Notes under the pieces: model-generated | Seen by the model: the letters and a program-made list of their open reading frames with translations, nothing else | What the model was told of the DNA's origin: nothing | The model's database searches: none | Source of the DNA: Cryptomeria japonica | Taxonomy: Eukaryota > Streptophyta > Pinopsida > Cupressales > Cupressaceae | NCBI RefSeq assembly: GCF_030272615.1 | Contig: NC_081414.1 | Location: 522,593,137-522,657,136 of the forward strand | Reading direction: 5' to 3' | DNA: 64,000 nt | Position numbers and translations under genes: made by a program | Shown: positions 34,795-44,529 of the stretch, in pieces | Layout of the letters: each line of letters starts with the position of its first letter | How positions within the stretch are numbered: position 1 is the first letter of the stretch

Positions 34795-35065
34795 CAAACA
34801 CGCTTGACTGACACAAACGCGCTTGACTGACACAAACGTGCCTACAGACTGCACAAGCGCGCCTGAAAAACATAGACACGCCTGTATGACATAGACGTGC
34901 CTAGGCTGTGCATAAACGCGACTATACTACGCAGACGCCCCTGCACATCGTAGACACGCCCGCATTCGACGCAAACGCGGTTCCAGACGCAAATGCGCCT
35001 GGCACTGACACAGATGCGCCTAGCGGACACAGATGCGCCTGGCACCGACGCAGACGCGGTTACAC
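34795..35065 (-). repeat. Cluster 3 of GCGTCTGTGT-type repeats, antisense
   Basis: On the minus strand, versions of GGCGCATCTGTGTC and CGCGTTTGTGTC recur more than ten times. This is the motif of the two leader clusters, here on the strand of the PMD gene. Confidence 0.85.
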
Positions 35066-35572
35066 GATTTTAGACTTTTTTGTACCCTATTCCTAAGTGC
35101 ATTTATTGCTCTAACTAGCATGCATTAATGACAAAAATAAATACGTCAAAGTACGAGGAGGTTTGGTGGTACTCACCGGCTCTCCTGCCTTTGCTGGCCT
35201 TTGAAATCGACGAACACGGTCGAATCTATGCACGAAAGCCATCGCTCCTGACTGCTGCTGCTCTTTTCTTGCTCTGCACTTTGATCTCGTGAAGGTGTAG
35301 ATGACAATGAGGATGTCTTTTGCCTGTGGTCTATCTTATAGCCTACCCTAGCCTTAGCCTTCATTTCCCGAGTCAGTCTTCCTCATCTCGTGACTTTGTC
35401 ACTTTATCCGGTCAATCCATTCTATCTTGTCTTTCTTATCGAGAGATTGTCTGCAATCTTTTTAGACATTTTCATCCAATCTCTCGAGGGGGCATATCAT
35501 TCCCATTCTGGGGCAACGCTGTATCAGTTCATCTTATCTTCTTTGAAGCAACGCGACAAGCCGCATTGTCTC

Positions 35573-35586
35573 AAAGAGGGGCAAAA
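35573..35586 (+). other. Polypurine tract of the Tat element
   Basis: AAAGAGGGGCAAAA immediately before the 3' LTR. Confidence 0.85.
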
Positions 35587-36347
35587 TGTAGACACCTAAA
35601 ATTGTCCAGCCTAATTAAATAAATATTTTATTTATTTAATTATCTAAGCTTAATTCTTCTATTAATTAAATAAATATTTATTTATTTAATTAATTCATTT
35701 ATCCTCTTCTAGCCTTATTTCTCATTTAAATAAATACATTTATTTATTTAAATTATCATTTTCCTAAATTAAATAAATATTCTTATTTATTTAATTGATC
35801 CCACTTCTTCTATTAATTAAATAAATCTTTATTTATTTAATTAATTCATTAACCTTTTCTACCCATGACACATGTCATTCATCTCTTAATTCATACACTA
35901 CCTACCCCTTTCATTATTTTGGTATTTCTTTTACCTACCCTCTAATCCTAGCCGACCTCCTTTTTTTACACCTCTCAATCTTATCCCTCCATTTCTTATT
36001 GTGTCTTCTATTTAAGGAGATGCTTCCTTCATTATCAAACCCTAATGATCATTTTGACTACACTACGATCCTACTTGCAACCACATTCCGTTCTTTATTG
36101 AGCTCTTGTGCATATAAAATCTGAGAGCAAATATATCAAGCAAGATCAATGGAGATAGGAAGAATGGAGATCAAAACCCTATTGGACATGTAATGGTATA
36201 ATCTTTGTGATTTCATTTGATTTGCATTGTCTTAGGTAATCTTCATATGTTATGGTGGATCTTTGTTGTTGTTAGGCTAGGGTTTTGTGGTTGAATTCAT
36301 TTAGCCTTTCAATTCTGTTATTATTGTATCCATTTTCACCATACACA
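35587..36347 (+). repeat. 3' LTR of the Tat element
   Basis: 761 bp, matching 20233-20993 throughout on visual comparison, including all five AT palindromes. This indicates a recent insertion. Confidence 0.95.
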
Positions 36348-37745
36348 CCCGGTAAAGGGAAAAACCATGGTGGGAAGCTTACCCATAGTTAAATAATACT
36401 TCTGCAGTAAGTATGTGATTACAATAAGAGGGGACTACACATGTAGGAATGCCAACAACCTAGAGTGCACTGCTCATCACAAAAGGAGCCTCATTGACTA
36501 CAAAATAAATCCAGACTATAATCGAGAAGAAGAATGAACTACAAGAATAACATCTCTTATACCTGAGTATAGTTCCGGTTAAACTTAGTACTTTAGGTCT
36601 TAAACCTCTTTCACCAACCTAATTCAATCACCTATGATTGACCAAATCCTCTGTATATAATTGTAACTTTATTCGTACACAAATAATCCCATAACTTAAA
36701 AACCCACAAAATCCCCCATGATCTACAAAGAGATCTTACATCATATTTATACCAACCGAGGACCCAAACAATTAGGTTGGCCACCTAAAAGATAATACAA
36801 TAAATTCATAACTTAAACCCATATTCTAATGATCAACGAAGTTGACCTGAGACTGAAACAACATAATCCAATCAACAAACCCAACTGGTAACGCATTGGG
36901 ATCATCCACCAACACGTTACATAAACCGGTCCATAACCTAGCCGAATAAGATAGCATTAGGTCCAAACCCAAATACAACACCATTGATCAACAAGAACAT
37001 GAACAAGATAACCAACAACATCCCAAAAGACATCTAGAAGCCGCACCAACACCACTTATCATGTGCATCAAAAGGTCTTGAATAAAGCTCTGTTAGTAGA
37101 ACCCTTACCGATGACCAAAAGGCTTACTAGAACAAATGATAGCTCCTGAGTTAGCAAATCCTAAACCAATTAATTGTGATACGCATCTGAATAGCATGAA
37201 TGACATATCTAAACCAAATCCACAAGCTAAAGCATACCAGAGCATACTGGATCAATATCATAAACCGACCACTCTATCGGAACATACCGGAAGTCGGTAA
37301 ATAACCAAAACAATTGGTGTTGCCATCAATGACAAAACATAAATGCAAGACATAATCAATTCCTCCAATTGCCAACAATCTCCCCCTTCAGCATTGATTG
37401 CAACACTAGATCTGAAAAACATCCAAGTGCCAAGAAGTGGCAAACAAGTCTCCCCCAAAGGAAGATACCTAACAATCTCCCAAAAGATGTAACAATGAAG
37501 TAACAAACTCCCCCTATGAATGATATCTCAATTAATGACTAATATTCTATTAAGCTCTATTGTTTACATATATCTCTCCCCCTTTGACATCAATTCTAGA
37601 AATTTGACATGAACATCAAAGTAAAATCATAAATCCACTAAACCGTATAGCTGACTACTCCCCCTGAGTAGTAGCACCAAAACATCATTCTGAAATGAAT
37701 AGTGGCTATGTAAGTGCATGTCGGACTGATGCCAATCAACATCAT

Positions 37746-39143
37746 TCAGGTCTCTACCAGAGGGGCAGAAACCCCCAATCTATCTCTGAAGTACTCAAAT
37801 GATTCCTTAGGCAAAGGTTTAGTGAAGATATCTGCAATCTGCTCTTTAGTGTTCACATAAACTAGTCTGACTTCATTTTCTTTCACCTTCTCCTTCAAAA
37901 GGTTATACTTGATAGATATGTGCTTTTTCTTAGAATGAAATACCAAATTCTTTGATATATCAATACCAGCAGAGTTATCACAGTGAATAACTACCAGTTC
38001 ATTACAATCCACCCTTATATCCTTTAACATTTACTTCATTTGTAGAACTTGTGTATAGTTAGTAGCAGCAGGAACATACTCAGCTTCAGTAATAGACAAA
38101 GACGTACATGACTACTTCTTGTTGATCCAAGAAACAAGTTTCTTTCCAAGAAAGAAAGCTCCATCGGATGTGCTCTTTCGGTCATCAACATCTCCATCCC
38201 AAACAGTATATGTATATGCACATAGTGTAAAGTCATCATTTCTAGGATACCACAAACCAAGTTCAGTTGTTCCCTACAAGTACCTAAAAATCTTTTTCAC
38301 TACACTCTCATGATTCTCTCTAGGATCACTCGAATATATTGATACAATACAAAGGACATTGATTATATCCAGTCTAGTCTGAGTCAGATATAACAAACCT
38401 CCAATCATAGAATTGTACCTTGTAGGATTTATCAGCGTTGATGCATCTTTCTTAGTCAACTTCTCACTTGTAACCATAAGTGTACCAACCGGTTTATAAT
38501 CTTCCATACCAAATTTATTCATCAACTCTCTAGCATACTTAGTTTGGAAGATGAAAATATCTTTATCAGTCTGAGTAATCTGCAAACCTAAGAAATTTTT
38601 TATTTCCCTAATCATAGACATCTCAAATTCATTCTTCATGTTTTCAAAGAATTCCATACATAACTTATCCTCACCTCCAAAAATGATATCATCAACAAAG
38701 ACTTCAACAATCAATATTTCATCATCGGTGATCTTATAGTATAAATTATTTTCAGCATTACCTTTAGTGAAACCAAGCTTCCAAAGATATTTATCCAATC
38801 TTGCATACCAAGCTCTGGGGGCTTGTTTCAATCTATATAAATCTCTCCTTAACCTGCAAATCATTTTTTTGTCATCTGAAATTGAAAATCCATCAAGTTT
38901 CTCAATGTAAACTTCTTCTTCAAGATCTCCATTAAAAAATTCACACTTAATATCCATCTGATAAACCTTGTAGTTCTTATGGGCAGCATAAGCAAGAAAT
39001 AATCTCACAGGTTCAATCGTAGCTACTAGAGAAAAAGTTTCATCATAATGAATTCCTTCCTTATGAGAATATCCTTTACAAACCAATCTAGCTTTATTCC
39101 TCCCAACTTGTCCATTTTCATTCAATTTATTCTTAAAAACCAA
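37746..39143 (-). pseudogene. Copia reverse transcriptase and RNase H (element C)
   Basis: RT (RVT_2 type) is open from 39143 to 38274: ARLVCKGYSHKEGIHYDETF, VYQMDIKCEFFNGDLEEEVY, LYRLKQAPRAWY and the catalytic VEVFVDDIIFGG. RNase H continues in the same region: DRKSTSDGAFFLGKKLVSW, SITEAEYVPAA, VIHCDNSAGIDISKN and ADIFTKPL. Stops: TAG after FRYL (38274), TAG in KK-x-SCTSL and TAA at 38031 in MK-x-ML, the last two at usual Gln positions. Copia DNA-synthesis enzyme in origin, disabled here. Confidence 0.9.
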
Positions 39144-39481
39144 TTTAGTTCCAATAACATTCTTATTTTTAGGTCGGGGAACTAAAGTCCATGTGTTATT
39201 CTTTTCTATCTAATTCAATTCCTCTTCCATAGCTTTCATCCAACTTTAATATTTACATGCTTCAATTATTGATGTTGGTTCAGTTTGAGAAATTAAACAT
39301 ACATCATCAACTACCAACCTTCTTCTTGTCATCACTCCTTTGTTTTTGTCTCCAATGATCTGATCTGAACTAAATGATTCAACTTTACATACTGAGGAGT
39401 CTTCCAACTTTCTATTCCTCTTCTATGATCTTCAGTTACTGTTGAATTTTATGATACTGTTGGAGTAACTAGTTCAACATT

Positions 39482-40430
39482 TTATTTTGGTGCAGGTGCT
39501 ACCGGTTTAGTTATGATCATCTCCATTATTGGTTCTCTCTCATAAGTTCTGATTTGATTTTTGTTTTTCTCATCCACCTTGACATTAGTGATCTCCATAA
39601 TTCTCTGTAATATTTTTTTATAACATCCATATGCTTTTCTTTCATTAGAATAACTAAAAAATATCCCCTCATCACATCTAAGATCAATCTTTCCAATGGA
39701 ATCATCTCTTTTGATATAGCATTTACTACCAAAGATTCTGAAATACTTAACTGTAGGTGTATGACCAAACCATAACTCATAAGGTGTCTTATCGGTGTCT
39801 CCCTTGATATGAACTTTGTTGAATGTATATATCATCATGCTCATAGCTTCTCTCTAGCAGATATGAGGAAGATTAGCTTCCATCATCATAGTTCTAGCCG
39901 CATCCAAGATAGTTTTGTTCTTCCTTTCCACAACTCCATTTTGCTGAGGTGTCCGGGGTGCAGATAACTATCTCCTTATCCCATTCTTTTCACAATAAAT
40001 GTTAAATTCACCGGTGGTGAATTCTCCACCCTGATCAGACCTTAAGCATTTAATCTTCAATCCTGTCTTTGTCTCAACTTTAGCTTTAAATATTTTAAAC
40101 TTTTCAAATGCTTCAGATTTCTCCCTTAGAAAAGTAACTCACATCATTCTAGAATAGTCATCAATGATTAGCATAAAATATCTATCACCCTGAAATTTTT
40201 TGATTCTAGTAGCACCACACATATAAGTATGAATAAGATCAAGAATATTGTTAGATTTGTCTTGTATACTTTTAAAATAAGTTTTGACTTGCTTTCCCAA
40301 TTGACATTCCTTACATGTACCAGATTATAGGGCTTCACAATCTTAGGTATATCTCTAACTTCCTTAGTAGAACCGATCTTTACAATGTAATCGAAATTCA
40401 CATGACATGACCTCTTATGCCATAACCAAC
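39482..40430 (-). pseudogene. Copia integrase (element C)
   Basis: Starts in the zinc region (CHVNFDYIVKI...CKECQLGKQ, with one frameshift near 40310). Catalytic core phrases on the minus strand are IDDYSRM, LRSDQGGEF and SAPRTPQQNGVVERKNKT, so D, D and E are all visible. The C-terminal part is TPYELWFGHTPTVKYFRIFG and KCYIKRDD. Stops are TGA where SRMTW-type Trp is usual, TAG before LSAPRTP (Gln usual) and TAG in HIC-x-REA (Trp usual). Broken and not functional. Confidence 0.85.
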
Positions 40431-40432
40431 TC

Positions 40433-41228
40433 TGAAGTAGTCACCCATGAGGAGGGACCTCAAGGAGATTAGTCCAAACCGGTCAGCAAGAGTAAACACA
40501 ACATAAACACACATACATGATGGAGGTAATGCATAACAGATAGGTTTATTGCATGAAATTTGATTACATCTAACCAGTAACAATCAGGTTACAACATACT
40601 AACACATAGGCCTGGTAGAATAGGTCACAACTGGGGCCTTGAATCAAAAGATCTATCTTCTAGGAACAGTCTATCTCTGATTGATTCTAATTGATTTTCA
40701 ATTGATTGCATTCTAAAGCATGATTACAAATATATATATTGATCCAAAGGATCTGATCAGCCCAAAAAGGATCAAAACCTGAAGAGCAAGACCTAACATA
40801 CAAAAATGAACAAGGTCGGCCTCCACCAAGAGATTCCTCCAGAAAATCCAAAGGATGAAATTTAGAAGGCCGACCACATGCCAAGAAACATCAAGATCAA
40901 TGTCCAAGGTTCTACAAGCTTTGGAATGGGTTTTGGTAGATTACCAAAATAAGTCTCAAGCAACCAGTAACAAAGGAACAACCGGTAACAAGAAATTGTC
41001 ATGGAAACCGACAATGATATCTTGACAAAAAGTGATCTAAATGAGATGCAGTTAGAAAGCAAGAAATATGATCAAGTCTTCAAGTAGAATCCAAATCCAC
41101 AGTATCCGGTGAGATAAAACCGAGACACGCGAAATGGAAAACTGAAACTGCAAATAGAAAACAAAACAAAAAAGAAAATGTTTTTGGTTGATGCAAGATT
41201 GTTATGAATCGGGGATGATCCTGCATCA
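40433..41228 (-). repeat. Probable 3' LTR of element E
   Basis: 796 bp bounded on the minus strand by TGATGCAGGATC and GACTACTTCA. It starts right after the chromodomain stop and ends where Copia C begins. No second copy is available to confirm. Confidence 0.5.
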
Positions 41229-41259
41229 GAAATCCAAGGTTAATGAAAAAGTGAGCCTC

Positions 41260-42490
41260 TCACTTTGCTGGGGTTAGAGGGAAACCAAGGTGATCTACCT
41301 CTTCCTGAGAAATACAAGATGAATCATTAACTATTCTTCTCTTCCACTTCACAAGATATTTCTTGTATTGACTGTTGCGGGTACTAAGCCCAATCCTACT
41401 ATCCAAAATCTCTTCAATATGATTTGGTTCCTTCCGGAACAATTGTTTCTCAAGGTCTGCAACATTGTCCTCACTGAATTCTGGTTCATGGTACTCATGA
41501 AGATCTACAACATTGAATATAGGTGAAATACTTAGACTATCTGGTAGCCCTACTTCATATGCATTTCCAAAACTGAACTTCCTCAAAATCTTACAGGGTC
41601 CAAACTTCTTCATCTACAACTTATTATAAGTTCCAATCGAGAATCTCTCTTTTCTCAAGTATACCATCACTTCATCACCAACTTCAAATTCCTTATGTCT
41701 CCTTGTCTCATCTACCTTCTCCTTATATTTTCTATTCATGTCTTCCAAATGTTGTTTAACTTGAATATGCAATGTTGCCATGTGATCTGCAAATTCTTCT
41801 TCTTTTGAACTCTTTTGATCTTCACTTCTAATGTCTCTCAATTCTTCTATTCCTCTAGGATGTACTTTGGTAATAATCTCAAAAGGTTATTTTCTGGTAC
41901 TTCTATTCACTGAATTTTTATAGGCAATTTCTGCCTGTGCAAGGATCAAATCCCAACTTCCAGTTTTAACTCCCACTAAACATCTCAAAATGTTTCCCAA
42001 ACTTCGATTTACTACTTTGGTCTGTCCATTAATTTGTGGATGAAAAGTAGAATTGAACTTCAAATCTATCTTCATCTTCTTCCAAAGTGTTATCCAAAAA
42101 TAGCCAACAAACTTAGTATCTCTATCTGAAACTATGCTCTTAGGTAATCCATGCAATCTCACCACTTCCTTGAAAAATAGTTCTGCTACATGCAATGAAT
42201 CTGATGTCTTCTTACAAGGCATGAAATGAGTCATCTTTAAAAATCTATCCACTACCACAAATATTAAATCATTCCCTCTTGGTGTCTTAGGAAATCCAAG
42301 TATAAAATCCATGCTTATATCCTCCCAAGGTGTTACCGGTACTGTCAAAGGTTTATACAATCCCATATTCTTGCTACTACCTTTTGCAACTTGACAAACT
42401 CTACAACTCTGCACATATCTCTTAACATTCTTATGAATCTAGGGCCAAAAGTACTGCTCACTCACCAGTGCAACTATTTTATCTATTGAC
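41260..42490 (-). pseudogene. Gypsy integrase with chromodomain-like tail (element E)
   Basis: From about 42490: SEQYFWP-stop-IHKNVKRYV, CRVCQVAKG (zinc region), SMDFILGFPKT (first Asp), VSDRDTKFVGYFW (second Asp) and FHPQINGQTKVVNR, where the usual catalytic Glu is Lys (QTE to QTK). The frame breaks near 41886 and 41614. After a GYEVGD-like FEVGDEVMVYL segment the C-terminus reads IEEILDSRIGLS and YKKYLVKWKRR, a chromodomain signature, as in chromoviruses. The chromodomain directs integration to chromatin marks in intact relatives. Confidence 0.85.
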
Positions 42491-42510
42491 ATTATACACT
42501 CAGATGAAAA

Positions 42511-43413
42511 TGGTAGGTTTTGTCATTGATGGCAACAAGGTTCATCATGGCAACAAAGTTCAAAGGTTCAACATGGTTCACAGGTTATACCAGCAACAAA
42601 CTTCACACTAGCACTGACATCCAGTTTACACCAGCTGCAGTTTACACCAACAAAAGATTATACCAATAGTCTAAGCCGACTTGGCAATAATATTGTTTGT
42701 AATGTAAATTATATTTGTATGGCCAACATGATGTATTCTAAAGACTCATATATGTATGAGATCTTGTGGGTCATTTGAAATGTAAGTAATGTAAGTAGGT
42801 ATGTGTGTATGTAAGCGGTATATGTGATAAGATAGGGATATGATATTGGATAATTATATATGCACTTTGATGTATTTATTTTGAGAGTGAATAAGAAGCA
42901 GAGAAGAGCGAAGACTATTCTGTAAAAGCAAAATCATTTACCAGCAAGGTTTTTGGTAGAGGTATCAGACAAAGCTTAAATCGGTACTGAATCCAGCATT
43001 GCAGATGCTATTTTGAAACAATGCATTGTTATTGGATTTAACCATCCAATTGTGTAGTCAGTAGGACTCTATTTTTGTTGTTGAGTAGTGAGCTCTAGGC
43101 AGTTGGCCTTCCTGCATGTGCAGGTCCCTATTGTACTAAGTAATATTTATTCATATTGGCCAGTGAGTAAATATTGTGGGTCACAAATCCCAGTGAGGTT
43201 TTTCCCCTACTGGGTTTCCTCACCAAAAATATCTATTTTATGGTGTTCATTAATGTTGATTCTTTTGTTTCTCTTTACTGCATTGTTATTTTCTTACCGA
43301 TATATTAATTTCAGTTATAAAGTTGCAAATAAGCTTAAATATTTCATCTACTAGTCAGACACTAATTCACACCCCCCCTCTCAATGTCTTTGGGGTTAAC
43401 CAAATATCTAACA
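42511..43413 (+). repeat. 5' LTR of element B
   Basis: Ends CCAAATATCTAACA. It contains TCACACCCCCCCTCTCAATG near the end and CTCATATATGTATGAG at about 42743, paralleling the element A LTR. A 3' LTR is absent. Confidence 0.75.
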
Positions 43414-43415
43414 AT

Positions 43416-43427
43416 TGGTCTCAGAGC
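43416..43427 (+). other. Primer binding site of element B
   Basis: TGGTCTCAGAGC, one mismatch to the initiator Met tRNA complement TGGTATCAGAGC. Followed by CTGGTCC, as in element A. Confidence 0.8.
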
Positions 43428-43483
43428 CTGGTCCTCTATTTGCAGAAGCCTAACATCTTAAGGAAGATTCTGAAACCGGTACC

Positions 43484-44480
43484 GATGGAAAGTTTGAGAC
43501 AACAGTTGGAAGCGGCTCTTGAAGATTTTGATGCAGAAAAATTGAAGAATATCATATTGGAATATGAACTCAGATCTGCTTGGGAATTCATCAAAGCACT
43601 TCAAGAAAACTTGGTTATAACACAGAATAAGAGAAAAGAATTACATGCGCAATTGCAAAAACAAGATGATGAAGAAAAAGAAACTCTTAGAGATATTGCA
43701 AAGAAACTGAGACAAGAGAACAATAACATGAAGAATGAGATGCAAGATTTAACCATGAGACTATGTAAGGATATTGAAGATAGAAAGAAGAATGAGGAAG
43801 ATCTGGTCAAAAGACCTAATGAAAGATTAGATGAATCTCTAAGGCTTAGTTATGATAATGATATGCTTAATACAGAGTTGACTCACATGAAACATGACAA
43901 AGAGGAACTTATGAGACAAGTTGGCACTTTGGAAAGTGAGTTGGTTGCTGCAAATGAATACAAGGACAAATTCAAAAAGAGCTCAGACAAGCTTGATGAT
44001 ATGTTGAAGAGTCAAAAGCCTGATGGAGAAACAATTGGACTTGGATTTGAACATGGAGAAAGTTATGGAACTACAAACAATCATGATCACAACAAACCGG
44101 TAAGGCAACCTAATGCTTATAAATTCAATGACAAATGTTTTAATTGCAACAAATTTGGTCATAGAGGAAATCAGTGTAGATATAGGAATAATCAAAATAC
44201 AAACTTATCCACCGATCAATGTTCCAAATACAATAAATATGGTCATAACTCATACAATTGTAGAATGCATGTGAAATTTTATGCTTGTGGTAGATTTAGA
44301 CATCTATCTAATCAATGCAGAACTCAAACTAGGCAAGGTTATGGAAAAGCTATTCAAAGAAACAATGTAACTTGTTATGCATGTAATAAGATTGGGCATA
44401 TTGCAAAATTTTGTAGAAGAAAGAATGTACCGGCAAACAATAGAGGATCTAATGACAAAGGCAAGGAAAAGGTAAATTAA
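43484..44480 (+). CDS. Element B Gag-like coiled-coil/zinc-knuckle protein
   Basis: 332 codons from MESLRQQLEAALEDF; a longer frame runs back into the LTR but the A homologue supports this Met. Residues 1-170 are strongly charged and heptad-like. Zinc knuckles: CFNCNKFGHRGNQC intact, CSKYNKYGHNSYNC (second Cys to Tyr), FYACGRFRHLSNQC (first Cys to Tyr) and CYACNKIGHIAKFC intact. It has CAG where A has its TAG stop. It ends at a TAA where A continues for about 40 more codons, so it is slightly shortened. RNA packaging role is inferred from the knuckles. Confidence 0.8.
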
Positions 44481-44529
44481 ATCAAGCAAGAATTCACTAA
44501 ACAATGGGTCAAGAAGAGAGATCAGAGAA

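Larger units (their letters stand above)
34352..35176 (-). other. Predicted intron of the antisense PMD gene
   Basis: Begins GTGAGTACC and ends TGACTGTAG on the minus strand. Removing it joins two open frames in phase and bypasses the TAG just before exon 2. It contains two repeat arrays (34393-34661 and 34795-35065). Prediction only. Confidence 0.55.
32399..35242 (-). pseudogene. Antisense plant mobile domain (PMD) gene inside the Tat element, two exons, amber stops
   Basis: Exon 1 is 35242-35177 (22 codons, MAFVHRFDRVRRFQRPAKAG...), ending at donor GTGAGT. The 825-bp intron ends TGACTGTAG at 34352. Exon 2 is 34351-32399, in phase. Exon 2 opens EYLPMLESRERF. PMD hallmarks follow: ELSFQDRAAIEEMGLRHIL, ERWHSETCTFHLSIGEMTVT, LEDVYKILRIPIDGD, and AYEHLPVMRP further on. 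After the PMD comes an Asp/Gly-rich linker, a Gln-rich repeat and a short coiled coil. The exon 2 frame holds six TAG stops (33350, 33080, 33008, 32942, 32930 and 32831, lowest coordinate of each) and no TAA or TGA before the end. PMD proteins in hosts (MAIN/MAIL type) act in silencing and genome stability. PMD ORFs in plant retroelements are known; the function in elements is unclear. Confidence 0.8.
20233..36347 (+). mobile_element. Full-length Ty3/gypsy element of the Tat lineage, nested in the LTR of element C
   Basis: Flanked by CCCGG on both sides (20228-20232 and 36348-36352), a perfect 5-bp target duplication. The 761-bp LTRs are the same length and I found no difference by eye. Plus-strand order: LTR, PBS, long leader with GCGTCTGTGT repeats, gag, protease, G-patch-like segment, RT, RNase H, second (archaeal-like) RNase H, integrase, repeats. 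An antisense PMD gene, purine tract and LTR follow. The second RNase H and the length mark the Tat/Ogre group. The coding frame has three in-frame stops and a 14-bp duplication, so this copy cannot make full Pol. Confidence 0.95.
20017..37377 (-). repeat. 3' LTR of Copia element C, split by the Tat element
   Basis: The left piece is 20017-20232 (starts TGTTAGACAG) and the right piece 36353-37377 (ends GCCAACA). Joined, they give about 1.24 kb. The right piece continues motifs found in element A LTRs (CACATGTAGGAATGCCAACAACCTAGAG compared with the A version CACATGCAGGAAGGCCAAC). A purine tract follows on the minus strand at 37378-37396. Confidence 0.85.
37378..40432 (-). mobile_element. Copia element C: integrase, RT and RNase H part, 5' truncated
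   Basis: Minus-strand order from 40432 down: GAG-pre-integrase zinc region, integrase core, integrase end, RT, RNase H, purine tract (37378-37396, GCTGAAGGGGGAGAT), LTR. Gag, protease and the 5' LTR are absent. The right limit is the edge of element E. The pol frame has at least five stops, mostly readable as C-to-T or G-to-A decay. Confidence 0.88.
40433..42505 (-). mobile_element. Element E: chromodomain-type Ty3/gypsy, 3' part
   Basis: Minus strand: integrase from its zinc region through the C-terminus, chromodomain-like end, then a probable 3' LTR (41228-40433). Everything 5' of integrase is missing, cut where element B begins. Confidence 0.8.
42511..44525 (+). mobile_element. Element B: relative of element A, 5' part only
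   Basis: Plus strand: LTR (about 42511-43413), PBS-like TGGTCTCAGAGC (43416-43427), then a Gag-like ORF homologous to that of A. Homology to A stops near 44525, where LINE-like sequence takes over. The LTR start was placed from the shared TTGTCATTGATGGCAAC and is approximate. Confidence 0.8.
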
